64,000 nucleotides of DNA from Atopostipes sp963558565 (GCA_963558565.1 CAUWGX010000005.1:124001-188000); one strand, 5' to 3'; positions 43,049 through 52,283 are shown, counted from the first letter of the stretch. Notes: generated from the letters alone by a model not told the origin. A program made the numbers and translations.

Positions 43049-44740
43049 ATGAAAATAATCGATTTAGTGGTAGAAGCGTTAAAGCCTGTATTAGAGCAGA
43101 CAATCGATGAGGAAAAAATACGTGAATTACTCGAAACACCTTCTTATGCGGAACATGGAGATATGGCGTTTCCTGTTTTTGTTTTAGCCAAGCACTTTAA
43201 AAAATCTCCAAATCTTATTGCGGAAAATCTTGTGCAAGCAATCTCTTCTGATAAATTTGAAAAAATTGTAGCCGAAGGACCCTATATCAACTTCTTTTTA
43301 AAACGAGAGTATGTAAGTGATCAAGTCTTACACCAAGTTTTAGAGGAGAGAGAAGAATATGGGAGTCAGAACATAGGGGACGGAGGAAATGTTCCGATTG
43401 ATATGTCGTCGCCTAATATAGCCAAACCGATGTCATTGGGTCATTTGCGCTCAACCGTTATCGGGGAATCATTGGCACGAATATTCGAAAAAATGAATTA
43501 TACATCTATCCGTATCAATCACTTGGGCGACTGGGGAACACAATTCGGCAAGTTAATCGTCGCGTATGAAGAATGGGGAGACCCAGAAATTGTAGAATTA
43601 AATCCGGTGACTGAATTAGTGAATCTGTATGTAGAATTCCACGAACGCGCAGAATTAGATCCTGCTTTAGAAGTAAAAGCGCGTGCTAAATTTAGAAAAT
43701 TAGAACAGTTTGACCCAGAAGTAGTTCAATTATGGGAATGGTTTAAAGAAGAATCGATTATTGAGTTTGAACGTGTCTATCAACTCTTAAATATTAAGTT
43801 TGATTATTATACAGGGGAGTCGTTTTATAATGACAAAATGCAACCCATTATCGATGAATTAAAAGAAAAAAATATTTCAGAAATAGATAATGAAGCCATT
43901 ATTGTTGACTTAGAAGATGAAGATTTACCACCAGCCCTCATCCAAAAATCAGATGGAGCAACCTTATATTTAACCCGTGATTTGGCCACTGCTTATTATC
44001 GTAAAAAGACTTTTGATTTCAGTAAAAGTCTCTACGTCGTTGGAAATGAACAAACGACACATTTCAAACAGTTGAAAGCGGTTCTAAGAAAGCTGGGCAA
44101 TGAATGGGCCGACGATATGATCCATGTTCCTTTTGGTTTAATTACTTTTGAAGGGAAGAAATTATCTACGCGTCAAGGAAACACCGTTTTATTAGAAGAT
44201 GTTTTAAACGAAGCGATTCGGTTAGCTAAAGCACAAATTGAAGCAAAGAATCCCGATGTAGCGGATAAAGAAGAAGTCGCTAGAAAAGTAGGAGTGGGAG
44301 CCGTTGTTTTTCATGATTTAAAAAATAGTCGTTTAAATAATTTTGATTTTAAACTGGAAGAAATTGTACAATTTGAAGGTGAAACAGGGCCGTACGTTCA
44401 ATATACCTACGCAAGAGCGAATAGTATTTTAGAACGCTATAATCAGCCGATCAATCTCGAGCATATGTTTAAGCTGGATGATGATTATAGTTGGGAAGTC
44501 ATCAAACGATTAGAGAACTACCAGCAGATTGTTTTAAGAGCCACGGAAGCGTATGAACCTTCGATTATTGCTAAATATGTGTTGGATTTAGCCCAAGCAT
44601 TTAATCGATATTATGGCAATGTTAGAATCCATATTGACGATCAGCAGCTAGAATCGCGGATCGCTTTAGTCAATAGCGTCATGCTTGTTATTCAAGATGC
44701 ATTGCATTTACTAGGCGTTGAAGCATTGGAGGAAATGTAA
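43049..44740 (+). CDS. argS: Arginyl-tRNA synthetase
   Basis: 563-residue class I synthetase charging tRNA-Arg. The Arg-N additional domain is at 1-85; the HIGH-type motif appears as SLGHLRSTVIG near 130-140; NHLGDWGTQFGKL follows; the KMSKS-type loop is GKKLSTRQGN near 370; the DALR anticodon domain is at the end. The first His of HIGH is Ser, which is common in this subgroup. Its place between arginine transport and arcR links arginine charging to arginine breakdown; a second argS elsewhere cannot be excluded. Confidence 0.96.
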   Translation: MKIIDLVVEALKPVLEQTIDEEKIRELLETPSYAEHGDMAFPVFVLAKHFKKSPNLIAENLVQAISSDKFEKIVAEGPYINFFLKREYVSDQVLHQVLEEREEYGSQNIGDGGNVPIDMSSPNIAKPMSLGHLRSTVIGESLARIFEKMNYTSIRINHLGDWGTQFGKLIVAYEEWGDPEIVELNPVTELVNLYVEFHERAELDPALEVKARAKFRKLEQFDPEVVQLWEWFKEESIIEFERVYQLLNIKFDYYTGESFYNDKMQPIIDELKEKNISEIDNEAIIVDLEDEDLPPALIQKSDGATLYLTRDLATAYYRKKTFDFSKSLYVVGNEQTTHFKQLKAVLRKLGNEWADDMIHVPFGLITFEGKKLSTRQGNTVLLEDVLNEAIRLAKAQIEAKNPDVADKEEVARKVGVGAVVFHDLKNSRLNNFDFKLEEIVQFEGETGPYVQYTYARANSILERYNQPINLEHMFKLDDDYSWEVIKRLENYQQIVLRATEAYEPSIIAKYVLDLAQAFNRYYGNVRIHIDDQQLESRIALVNSVMLVIQDALHLLGVEALEEM

Positions 44741-44766
44741 GATGACAAAGGACTCATTTTGCTGCG

Positions 44767-44803
44767 GGCGAAAAGAGGACTGAGAACACTTCGTCCTCTG
44801 CCC
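44767..44803. other. GC-rich hairpin after argS
   Basis: GGGC + AGAGGAC pairs with GTCCTCT + GCCC; no T run follows. Role unknown; the true terminator seems to be the next hairpin. Confidence 0.4.
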
Positions 44804-44840
44804 GGGTGAAAAGAGATAAAAATTAAAAGCACAATCGGTC

Positions 44841-44879
44841 ATGATCGGAGCCATTTTCTTTAGCAGCGATCATTTTTAT
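44841..44879 (+). terminator. Terminator of argS
   Basis: ATGATCG pairs with CGATCAT; T run after. Confidence 0.6.
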
Positions 44880-44950
44880 TTAAACATTTATCGTCCATTT
44901 GTAAGAGAGTTGTTATCAGGCTATTTATTTTGCTAAGGGGGATTATAAAA

Positions 44951-45661
44951 ATGAATCGGGATATTGAAGATTATTTTAATCGGCTGCAAGACTTTGATTT
45001 TTTTAAACGCTTTACGGTAGAACAAATACAAGAAATTATCTCCGGTTCAATTATCCATCAGTATCCAAAAGGACAAGTCTTGTCTTACCATGGGGATCCA
45101 ATGGTCTATTATTATTTTTTATTTAGAGGGTTGGTTAGTTTAGAAAAAATCGATTTGTCAGGGGAATATTCATATAAAGATTATATTAAAAAGAATACTT
45201 TTTTTCCCTATCGGATGTTTTTAAACGAAGAAGAAAGGTACCCTTACACCGCTATTTCTGAGGATGAAATTGATGTTTTATTACTGCCTAAGGATTTATT
45301 TGAATCGATGGTGGTTGATAATAAACATCAAATGTTGTACATGTATCAGAAAATGTCCGAAATATTAAAGTTCCAAGAACTCAGGCTACAATTGACGGTC
45401 ACTTCAAGTGCTTACGAACGAGTCCAATTAGCGCTTGCTATTTGGATTTATGATTTAGGAAAAGAAGTCATGGTTAACGAGAAAAAGAGCATGGTGATCC
45501 CTTACTCCTTAACAATTAATGAGCTGGGAGAATCAGCGGGAACAACGAGAGAAACAGCTAGTCGGGTCATTAAAGATTTAGACAATGAAGGAAAAATAAA
45601 GTTTACGAGGAAGGAAATTCTTATTTACGATACCGACTTTTTCGCAAACTTTTTACTGTGA
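44951..45661 (+). CDS. arcR: ArcR, CRP/FNR-family regulator of the deiminase cluster
   Basis: 236 residues: cyclic-nucleotide-binding-like beta barrel (about 15-120), a long dimer helix, and a C-terminal winged helix-turn-helix (about 160-235) with NELGESAGTTRETASRVIKDL. There are no cysteines at all, so no FNR iron-sulphur cluster. ArcR proteins of this type activate arginine deiminase operons. I start at ATG 44951, with AAGGGGGA upstream, rather than at TTG 44930. Likely target: the TGTGA box before arcA. Confidence 0.88.
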   Translation: MNRDIEDYFNRLQDFDFFKRFTVEQIQEIISGSIIHQYPKGQVLSYHGDPMVYYYFLFRGLVSLEKIDLSGEYSYKDYIKKNTFFPYRMFLNEEERYPYTAISEDEIDVLLLPKDLFESMVVDNKHQMLYMYQKMSEILKFQELRLQLTVTSSAYERVQLALAIWIYDLGKEVMVNEKKSMVIPYSLTINELGESAGTTRETASRVIKDLDNEGKIKFTRKEILIYDTDFFANFLL

Positions 45662-45768
45662 AAAAGAATGAGTGATCCCACTTCCTTCCAAGACGGTTTT
45701 ATTTTTGTACAGAGGCGAAACAATTGTAGCTATTGCTAGAAAGACGCATTGAATTTAGGAGGCCTTTT

Positions 45769-47178
45769 TTGAATAAAAAAGAAGAAACGCCAAGAAGTTT
45801 TAAAATGCCACACACTTATGTTATTTTATTTATTTTTATTATTGCTGCTGCCGTACTCTCTTGGATTATTCCAGCTGGTCAGTATGAAACGGTCATGCTG
45901 AATGGGCGCGAAGTCATTGATCCAAATTCTTTTCATTACATAGAAAATAATGGGCAAGGAATTTTTGATTTATTACGATCCATTCCTCAAGGTTTTGCAC
46001 GTTCTCAAGAAATTTCTTTTTTCTTGTTTGTCGTGGGTGGCGCGTTTTATATTGTCAATGAAACAGGTGTCATTGAAACGGCTTTAAGTCGCGTCATTGA
46101 ATTATTAAAAGGGAAAGAAAGTTTAGTGATTCCCGGTGTCCTATTAATGATGGGGTTAGCGGGATCTACTATTGGCATGAGTGAAGAGACCGTTATGTTT
46201 ATTGTACTGGGCGTTTCTCTTGCACGAGCGTTAGGCTATGATGCTTTGATCGGTGTTGCAATGATCGGTTTAGGTGCTGGCCTTGGATTTACATCGGGTT
46301 TTATGAACCCTTTTTCTGTAGGCGTCGCTCAATCAATTGCCGAGTTACCCCTCTTCTCTGGAATAGAATTACGTCTTCTCTTGTTTATAGTGTTATGGTT
46401 ATCCACTTCCTTTTTATTGGTCCGTTATGCCCATCGAATCAAAAAGGATCCCACACAAAGCATCGTTTATGAAGAAGAAATAGAAGCGGCCAAAATTCAT
46501 AAGGGTGCTTCTGCAAAGGACTATGAATATACCACTCGTCAAAAAGTCATTACTGCTATCCTTTTAGGTGGTTTCGGGATTATAGCATATGGTGTCATGA
46601 ATCTGGGTTGGTTTATTCAAGAAATTGGAGCGGTCTTTCTTGGAATTGGTCTTTTAAGTGGTCTTGTGGCTAAGATGTCTCCCAGTACGATTGCTGAACA
46701 TTTTGTGCAAGGCGCCAAAGAGATGGTATTTGCTGCCTTAATTGTTGGCTTAGCTCAGAGTTTAGTGGTGATCCTTGAACAAGGTTATATTTTAGATACT
46801 CTTATTTATTCACTATCAAATGCGATTGGCTTTTTACCAAGTATTCTTTCAGCGATTGGGATGTATATCTTACAAATTATGATTAACTTTTTTGTAAATT
46901 CAGGGAGTGGACAAGCAGCGGTTACCATGCCGATTATGGTGCCACTTGCTGATTCTCTAGGAGTCACCCGGCAAACCGCTGTTTTAGCATTTCATCTAGG
47001 GGATGGCTTTTTAGATTCTATTATGCCCATGTCTGGTATTTTAATGGCTCAGTTAGCTATTGCGAAGATTCCATATCAAAAATGGGTAAAATTTGCTATG
47101 CCCATCATGCTTGTATGGCTTCTGATAGGTCTCCTCTTTATAATTATCGCTCAAACCATTGGCTACGGCCCCTTCTAG
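45769..47178 (+). CDS. ArcD/YfcC-family amino acid exchanger, copy 2
   Basis: 469 residues, second paralogue (shared FKMPHTYVILFIF start, WIIPAGQYE, GSTIGMSEETVMF, NPFSVGVAQSIA). Probably arginine, ornithine or agmatine/citrulline exchange; specificity unknown. I start at TTG 45769 because AGGAGG lies 6 bases upstream; the longer frame from 45733 adds 12 residues that overlap this ribosome site. Last gene of the arginine region. Confidence 0.85.
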   Translation: MNKKEETPRSFKMPHTYVILFIFIIAAAVLSWIIPAGQYETVMLNGREVIDPNSFHYIENNGQGIFDLLRSIPQGFARSQEISFFLFVVGGAFYIVNETGVIETALSRVIELLKGKESLVIPGVLLMMGLAGSTIGMSEETVMFIVLGVSLARALGYDALIGVAMIGLGAGLGFTSGFMNPFSVGVAQSIAELPLFSGIELRLLLFIVLWLSTSFLLVRYAHRIKKDPTQSIVYEEEIEAAKIHKGASAKDYEYTTRQKVITAILLGGFGIIAYGVMNLGWFIQEIGAVFLGIGLLSGLVAKMSPSTIAEHFVQGAKEMVFAALIVGLAQSLVVILEQGYILDTLIYSLSNAIGFLPSILSAIGMYILQIMINFFVNSGSGQAAVTMPIMVPLADSLGVTRQTAVLAFHLGDGFLDSIMPMSGILMAQLAIAKIPYQKWVKFAMPIMLVWLLIGLLFIIIAQTIGYGPF

Positions 47179-47297
47179 TTCGTTTCAATCCTTTTCTATT
47201 TTGACTCAGTAAATACGATGACAAGAACCTCTATACAAAAATATATAGCCTTTGATTTTTTCTTATCTTCACTTTTAGCGAGAAGTTTAAAAAATAT

Positions 47298-47326
47298 TTG
47301 ACAGTGATTCAACAACGTGTTAGAGT
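47298..47326 (+). promoter_or_regulatory. Promoter of the T-box operon
   Basis: TTGACA (47298-47303), 17-base spacer, TAGAGT (47321-47326). Confidence 0.65.
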
Positions 47327-47360
47327 TTTAAACAAGATAAATTTCACAGTTGAATATTTG

Positions 47361-47628
47361 GTCGATGATTAAGAGAGTAGATTGTAATTCATTCCCAGCG
47401 AGATAGGACAGAGTGGAAGCCTATTGAAGAATTAGAATTGAACCGCACTTAGGAGACTGGTTTGTGATCTGTAAACAAACCCCGCGTTCTAGCGGTTAAC
47501 AATAGAGTGAATTAAAAACAAAACATAAACGTTGAAAAAACGCGGTGTTACGTGGAGATTCATTAGAGTGGTACCGTGGGAGAAGTCTCGCCTCTATGTC
47601 TAGAAAGGCATAGAAGCGGGACTTTTTT
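47361..47628 (+). promoter_or_regulatory. T-box leader (tRNA-sensing attenuator)
   Basis: Stem I: TTAAG below AGAGTA (AGTA at 47376-47379), TAATTC (47385-47390) pairing with GAATTA (47429-47434), apical part with GATAGG...AGAGTGGAAGCCTAT. The T-box sequence AGAGTGGTACCGTG is at 47565-47578 and the terminator GTCTCGCCTCTATG/CATAGAAGCGGGAC with six T residues at 47585-47628. The specifier side reads GAATTGAAC (47435-47443); ATT (Ile) or AAT (Asn) are the candidate triplets. The TGGT bulge fits a tRNA with A73, which favours Ile over Asn. Uncharged tRNA should favour read-through into the transporter genes. Fills the gap 47179-47710. Confidence 0.9.
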
Positions 47629-47710
47629 GTTTTCTTTAGCGGCCCTCATGCCTTTCTTTCATGACTGTTTAAAAAGAATAAAAGATGAAAGTAAAAAGGA
47701 GAGAATGAGG

Positions 47711-48412
47711 ATGAATGGGATTAATATAGATTTTGGAAGAGTTTGGGAATGGATGCCCACCTTCTTTGAAGGCGCCTGGGTGACGATTGTTTTGTCGCTG
47801 TCCACGGTTTTTCTAGGAAGTCTGCTTGGGTTAATTGCGGTGTTAATGAAGCGATCGGATTTCAAGATTTTAAATTGGATCGCAAATATTTATACGAATG
47901 TGATTCGAGGGACCCCGATGTTACTGCAATTATTTATTTGGTTATATGGGCTGCCAATGATCGGGATTAGCTTTTCAGGACTTGATTTTCTGAGCGGCAC
48001 ATTCGGTACGAGAGAATTTATTACCGCCGTGGTGGCTCTAGGGGTCAACTCTGGAGCATATGTGAGTGAAGTCTTACGTGGAGGACTGGAATCGGTCGCT
48101 AAAGGACAAATGGAGGCCGGTCGTGCACTCGGTTTAAGTGATCGTGAAACGATGTTTTCAATTATTATTCCTCAAGCCATTCGGATCGTCTTGCCGGGCT
48201 TAGGAAATGAATTTATTACAATGATCAAAGAGTCATCGATTGTTTCTACGGTAGGGGTATTTGATGTAATGTATACGAGTAACATTGTTCAAGCCTCTAC
48301 TTATTCGATTTTTGAACCCTTAATTGTCGTCGGTGTCATTTATTATGTGTTGACTTATTCATTAAGCTATCTAATGAAAATATGGGAAAAGAGGTTAAAT
48401 ACGTATGCTTAA
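47711..48412 (+). CDS. Polar amino-acid ABC transporter permease
   Basis: 233-residue HisM/GlnP-type permease with about five helices. The EAA loop is visible as SGAYVSEVLRGGLESVAKGQMEAGRALGLS (quoted ends SGAYVSEVLRGG and QMEAGRALGLS). I start at ATG 47711, 9 bases after GGAG; the frame upstream is open into the T-box terminator but is not coding. Overlaps the ATPase gene by 8 bases. Forms a homodimeric or mixed channel for an amino acid chosen by the lipoprotein. Confidence 0.93.
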   Translation: MNGINIDFGRVWEWMPTFFEGAWVTIVLSLSTVFLGSLLGLIAVLMKRSDFKILNWIANIYTNVIRGTPMLLQLFIWLYGLPMIGISFSGLDFLSGTFGTREFITAVVALGVNSGAYVSEVLRGGLESVAKGQMEAGRALGLSDRETMFSIIIPQAIRIVLPGLGNEFITMIKESSIVSTVGVFDVMYTSNIVQASTYSIFEPLIVVGVIYYVLTYSLSYLMKIWEKRLNTYA

Positions 48413-49139
48413 AATTAATCATTTAGTGAAGAATTTTGGTGAAACAGAAGTTTTAAAAGGTATTTCAACAGAGGTAGAAAAAGGAGAAGTTGTAGCGATT
48501 ATCGGTCCTTCAGGTTCCGGAAAATCCACTTTTCTACGTTGCTTGAATTTAATGGAGGTCCCGACAAGTGGGGAAATATTTTTTAAAGATACGTTGGTAA
48601 ATGATTCCAACATGAAAGAAGCACATATCGATAATATGCGTGAAAATATCGGAATGGTCTTCCAACAATTTAACCTCTTTCCTCATTTAACCGTGCTACA
48701 AAACATTACTTTAGCGCCGATGAAACGAAAAAATCTAAAAGAAGCGGAAGCCAATCAACTGGCAGAAGATTTACTCAAAAAAGTCGGTTTATTAGAGAAA
48801 AAAGATGCGTATCCGAACAGCCTATCGGGCGGACAGCAACAACGTGTAGCGATCGCACGAGCTTTAGCGATGAATCCCGAAGTGATGCTGTTTGATGAAC
48901 CGACTTCGGCTTTAGACCCGGAGATGGTGAAAGAAGTGTTACAAGTCATCCAAGACTTAGTGGAAAGTGAAATGACGATCGTAATTGTGACGCATGAAAT
49001 GAATTTTGCGAAACGAGCGGCATCACGCGTTATCTTCATTGATGAGGGAAATATTGTTGAAGAAGGAACACCGGAAGAAATATTTAACCATCCACAAAAT
49101 GAACGAACGCAAAAATTCTTAGATCAAATCAATTATTAA
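48405..49139 (+). CDS. Polar amino-acid ABC transporter ATPase
   Basis: 244 residues. Walker A GPSGSGKSTFLRCLN near 34-48, Q-loop FQQFNLFPHLT, signature LSGGQQQRVAIARAL near 134-148, Walker B VMLFDEPTSALDPE, H-loop THEM. Typical GlnQ/HisP class. Overlaps the permease start region and is followed after 26 bases by the binding protein, so one operon under the T-box. Confidence 0.95.
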   Translation: MLKINHLVKNFGETEVLKGISTEVEKGEVVAIIGPSGSGKSTFLRCLNLMEVPTSGEIFFKDTLVNDSNMKEAHIDNMRENIGMVFQQFNLFPHLTVLQNITLAPMKRKNLKEAEANQLAEDLLKKVGLLEKKDAYPNSLSGGQQQRVAIARALAMNPEVMLFDEPTSALDPEMVKEVLQVIQDLVESEMTIVIVTHEMNFAKRAASRVIFIDEGNIVEEGTPEEIFNHPQNERTQKFLDQINY

Positions 49140-49165
49140 AAAATAATGGTTGTGAAGGAGTGATA

Positions 49166-50032
49166 ATGTTGAGTACAAAGGCAAAAAAACTTTTCCTGTC
49201 CTTTTTCATTTTATTCGCGGGCTTTGTTTTGGTTGCTTGTGGGGGGGCCAAAAATTCCGGGCAAGATGCCGTGGAACGAATACAAGCAGATGGAGAGTTG
49301 ATGATTGGGACTTCGCCCGACTATCCGCCGATGGAATTTTACGTGTTAGATGAAAATCGAGAACGTCAGATCGTCGGTAGCGATATTGCTTTAGCCCAAG
49401 CCATTGCAGATGAGCTGGGGGTGGCGTTGGAAATTACCCCGACAGACTTTAATGGTGTAATGGCCAATGTGCAGTCCGGCTCGGTCGATATGGGGATCTC
49501 CGGTTTTACGTGGACCGAAGCGCGAGATGAAGTCATGCAATTTTCAGAAGGTTACTTACAAGAAACAACCCTCGGCTATCAAGGGGTGATGATGCAAGAG
49601 GACTTAGCGCAAGAATTCGACTCGTTAGAAGAAATTGCTGAAGCGGATTTAACAATCGGTGCGCAAGTAGGGTCTATTCAATTTGAGTTGGCTCAGTTGT
49701 TTACAGAACCGACCGATGTAAAACAATACGGGACCTTGGATGTTGGTTTAGCCGCCTTAAATGAAGGGGATATTGATGCTATGGTTGTTTCGACTTCCTC
49801 AGCGGCACCGATGTTAGATACTTTCCCGAATTTAACGATTTTACCGCAAGAGGATTTTGATTTAGATCCGGACAAAAAATACAGTACCAATGCGATTGCT
49901 TTTCCTTTAGGCGAGGAATATGAGTCGCTCATCGAAGTGGCCAATCAAGTGATTCGAGAAAGTAAAGAAAATGGCGATATTGAAAAATGGCACGAGGAAG
50001 CCTTAGCCATTTCAGAAAAATCCAATGAATAA
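49166..50032 (+). CDS. Amino-acid-binding lipoprotein of the ABC transporter
   Basis: 288-residue solute-binding protein. Lipoprotein signal with LVACGG lipobox near residues 23-28, then an SBP_bac_3 domain with LMIGTSPDYPPMEF and VGSDIALAQAIADELGVAL. The family binds polar amino acids, but substrate residues do not let me name one. Start ATG 49166 (AAGGAG 5 bases upstream) rather than GTG 49160. Membrane-anchored outside the cell. Confidence 0.93.
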   Translation: MLSTKAKKLFLSFFILFAGFVLVACGGAKNSGQDAVERIQADGELMIGTSPDYPPMEFYVLDENRERQIVGSDIALAQAIADELGVALEITPTDFNGVMANVQSGSVDMGISGFTWTEARDEVMQFSEGYLQETTLGYQGVMMQEDLAQEFDSLEEIAEADLTIGAQVGSIQFELAQLFTEPTDVKQYGTLDVGLAALNEGDIDAMVVSTSSAAPMLDTFPNLTILPQEDFDLDPDKKYSTNAIAFPLGEEYESLIEVANQVIRESKENGDIEKWHEEALAISEKSNE

Positions 50033-50068
50033 AATTCAACTTCAAATGAAAGAAAGTGTGGTTATCAA

Positions 50069-51244
50069 ATGGATGCAGCACAAACAATCCAATCATTTAT
50101 TGAACAAAAGATTGAAGGTTATATGGAAATTGTCCAGACCTTATATGAAAATCCGGAAATTGGAAATGAAGAGTTTGAGTCGATGCAATTACTCGTTGAT
50201 TATTTAGATCAAGCCGGTTTTGAAACGGAAGCCGGTTATGTGGTTCCGACTGGATTTTTGGGGACTTATGACTCGAACAAACCAGGACCGACGATTGCTT
50301 TTATGTGTGAGTATGATGCATTACCGGAAATTGGACATGGCTGTGGGCATAATTTAATTGCTGCGATCGGAGTAGCGGCGGGCGAAGCTTTAAAAGCTGT
50401 CATTGACCAATATGGTGGTAAAGTTTTAGTAGTCGGAACGCCTGCGGAAGAGAATTTCGGCGGGAAAGTTTCGATGGCCGAGGCCGGGGTTTTTGACGAA
50501 GTCGATGTGGCGCTCATGGTCCACCCTGGCAATAAAAATAGTGTCGGCTCGCGCTCAAGTGCCCTGATGCCGCTGAAATTTGAGTTTTACGGAAAGAGCG
50601 CTCATGCGGCCCATCCGGCAAATGGGATTTCAGCTTTAGATGCGGCGGCGATGAGTTATCTACAAATTAACTTATTGCGCCAAATGGTGAAACCACATAC
50701 TTATATCCATGGTATTATTAAACACGGAGGCGAAGCAGCCAATGTCATTCCCGCTTATGCGGCTTTAGAATATTATTTCCGCGCCCCTCATATGAGCTAT
50801 GCGAAAGAAGTGAGCGAAAAAGCCACCGCTATGGTCCAAGGAATCAGCGCAGCCAATGGCACTCGAGTGGAGATTTCAGAATATGAGTGTCCGTATGAAG
50901 ATACGGTCATCAACTATAAGTTAGCGGATATTTTAACAGAGAAGTACGAAGCATTAGGGGTAGCTGATATTCAAGCGGTCGACGAAACCGCGACCGGTTC
51001 GACCGATGTCGGAGCAGTTAGTTATAAATGCCCGACGATTCAAGGTCATATCAAAATTGTGCCCGATGAAGTTGGGGCGCACACAACAGAAATGGCGGAT
51101 GCGACCATTTCTGAAGCTGGGAAAGCAGGCTTGATTAAAGCTGCGCAAGGGATTGCGTTGACTGCTTTAGAGCTATTAGAAAAGCCAGCGTTATTAGAAG
51201 AAGTCAAAGCTGAACAAGCCGAGACTTTGAAAAACATTCAATAA
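50069..51244 (+). CDS. M20-family metallo-amidohydrolase
   Basis: 391-residue M20 (peptidase dimerisation domain) hydrolase of the hippurate/amino-acyl or AbgB-like kind. Metal and catalytic elements: ALPEIGHGCGHNL near 90-102, TPAEENFGGKVSMAEAG near 133-149 with the Glu pair, VHPGN, and GEAANVIPAYA in the lid domain. Such enzymes cleave N-acyl amino acids, dipeptides or p-aminobenzoyl-glutamate. Being under the same T-box as an amino-acid transporter suggests it frees an imported amino acid conjugate. Ribosome site is weak (GAAAGTGTGG). Confidence 0.88.
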   Translation: MDAAQTIQSFIEQKIEGYMEIVQTLYENPEIGNEEFESMQLLVDYLDQAGFETEAGYVVPTGFLGTYDSNKPGPTIAFMCEYDALPEIGHGCGHNLIAAIGVAAGEALKAVIDQYGGKVLVVGTPAEENFGGKVSMAEAGVFDEVDVALMVHPGNKNSVGSRSSALMPLKFEFYGKSAHAAHPANGISALDAAAMSYLQINLLRQMVKPHTYIHGIIKHGGEAANVIPAYAALEYYFRAPHMSYAKEVSEKATAMVQGISAANGTRVEISEYECPYEDTVINYKLADILTEKYEALGVADIQAVDETATGSTDVGAVSYKCPTIQGHIKIVPDEVGAHTTEMADATISEAGKAGLIKAAQGIALTALELLEKPALLEEVKAEQAETLKNIQ

Positions 51245-51253
51245 AAGTAAGCA

Positions 51254-51316
51254 TTAAGAGTTTGAGCACCAACAGACCTCTTCCTAGACAGAAGAGGTCT
51301 TGGTCTCAAGCTCTTT
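51254..51316 (+). terminator. Terminator of the T-box operon
   Basis: A long stem, with AGACCTCTTC pairing GAAGAGGTCT at the top and AAGAGTTTGAG pairing CTCAAGCTCTT below; six T residues end it. Confidence 0.85.
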
Positions 51317-51462
51317 TTTGATTGATAAAGGCGGGTTGGGGCGGTTAGTCTAAATGACAGCCGCTGTTTAGAAATTTTTAGGTTGGAAAGTGAGCTCGTC
51401 GAAAGGAGAATGAGAGACGTTTCAGTTTGCAGAAATTTTTAACAAAAAATTGATCTTATTCC

Positions 51463-51493
51463 TTGCAAGTTACGTAACGTCATCCTGTACACT
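51463..51493 (+). promoter_or_regulatory. MerR-type promoter with 19-base spacer
   Basis: TTGCAA (51463-51468), 19 bases, TACACT (51488-51493). The spacer holds GTTACGTAACGTCA, whose core resembles AACGTTACGTCA in the operator at 10906-10928. Autoregulated MerR promoter is the likely reading. Confidence 0.75.
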
Positions 51494-51515
51494 TAATGAT
51501 GAAGAGGTGAGCAAA

Positions 51516-52283
51516 GTGAACGAAAAAGAATATTTTTCTACGGGTGAAATTGCCGAATTGACGGGAGTGACGGTTCGAACCTTACAATATTACGATAATA
51601 TTGAGCTCTTACCCGCTCGGAAAAGAAATAAAAGTGGGCATCGTTTATATGACAAATCCGATTTAGCTAAGCTCCAGCAAATTATTTTTTATAAATCACT
51701 CGGACTAAAAATAAATGAAATCCAAGAAGTGGTGCAGGAAACAACGACGAAAGCAGAACTTATTACGCGTTTTGAAAAGCAACAAGGTATTCTCTATCAG
51801 CGATTAAACCATCTCATGGGCAGTATGGCTTATCTCGAGACGAGTTTGGAAGTCTTAAAAGCGGATCATGACTTGTCGATGACGCATTTAATTCAATTGA
51901 TCAATGCTTTAAACCAAGAGACTATTTTTGAATATGAAGCTATTGAATTTGATGCGGAGGCTTTAGAAACTTTTGCCACATATTATGACGATCCTTCTGA
52001 AATTATGGAAGTTTATTGGCAGTGGAAAGCCTTAGTGATGGAGGCGATGTCCTTAATTTTAGAAGGGGTATCGCCTGCAAGCGAGCAAGGATTAGCCTTT
52101 GCACAAAAATATGTAGCGATGACGGAAGAGATTACACGAGGCGATGAAAAATTGTTAGAGGTCTATTTGACCTCTTCGGAAAACAGAGAAGCGTGGCCGG
52201 AAGAAGATCAGCGCCTCCTTAATTTTACCGAAGACTTTATTGAAGAAGCGTTACAATTTTATGAAAAGGAGGAGAAAAGATGA
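51516..52283 (+). CDS. MerR-family regulator of an ABC exporter
   Basis: 255 residues. The MerR helix-turn-helix occupies about 5-75 (FSTGEIAELTGVTVRTLQYYD near the start), a dimer helix follows, and the C-terminal region (about 120-255) is TipAS-like in length and composition, but no family is certain. I start at GTG 51516, 8 bases after AGAGG; a longer frame from 51450 would run through the promoter. Its end overlaps the ABC ATPase start by 4 bases (ATGA), so regulator and exporter are coupled. Confidence 0.87.
   Translation: MNEKEYFSTGEIAELTGVTVRTLQYYDNIELLPARKRNKSGHRLYDKSDLAKLQQIIFYKSLGLKINEIQEVVQETTTKAELITRFEKQQGILYQRLNHLMGSMAYLETSLEVLKADHDLSMTHLIQLINALNQETIFEYEAIEFDAEALETFATYYDDPSEIMEVYWQWKALVMEAMSLILEGVSPASEQGLAFAQKYVAMTEEITRGDEKLLEVYLTSSENREAWPEEDQRLLNFTEDFIEEALQFYEKEEKR

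Noticed and set aside
47576..47710. N-terminal extension of the ABC permease
   Set aside because: The frame is open, but it lies inside the T-box terminator and starts in the T-box sequence; a proper ribosome site precedes ATG 47711.
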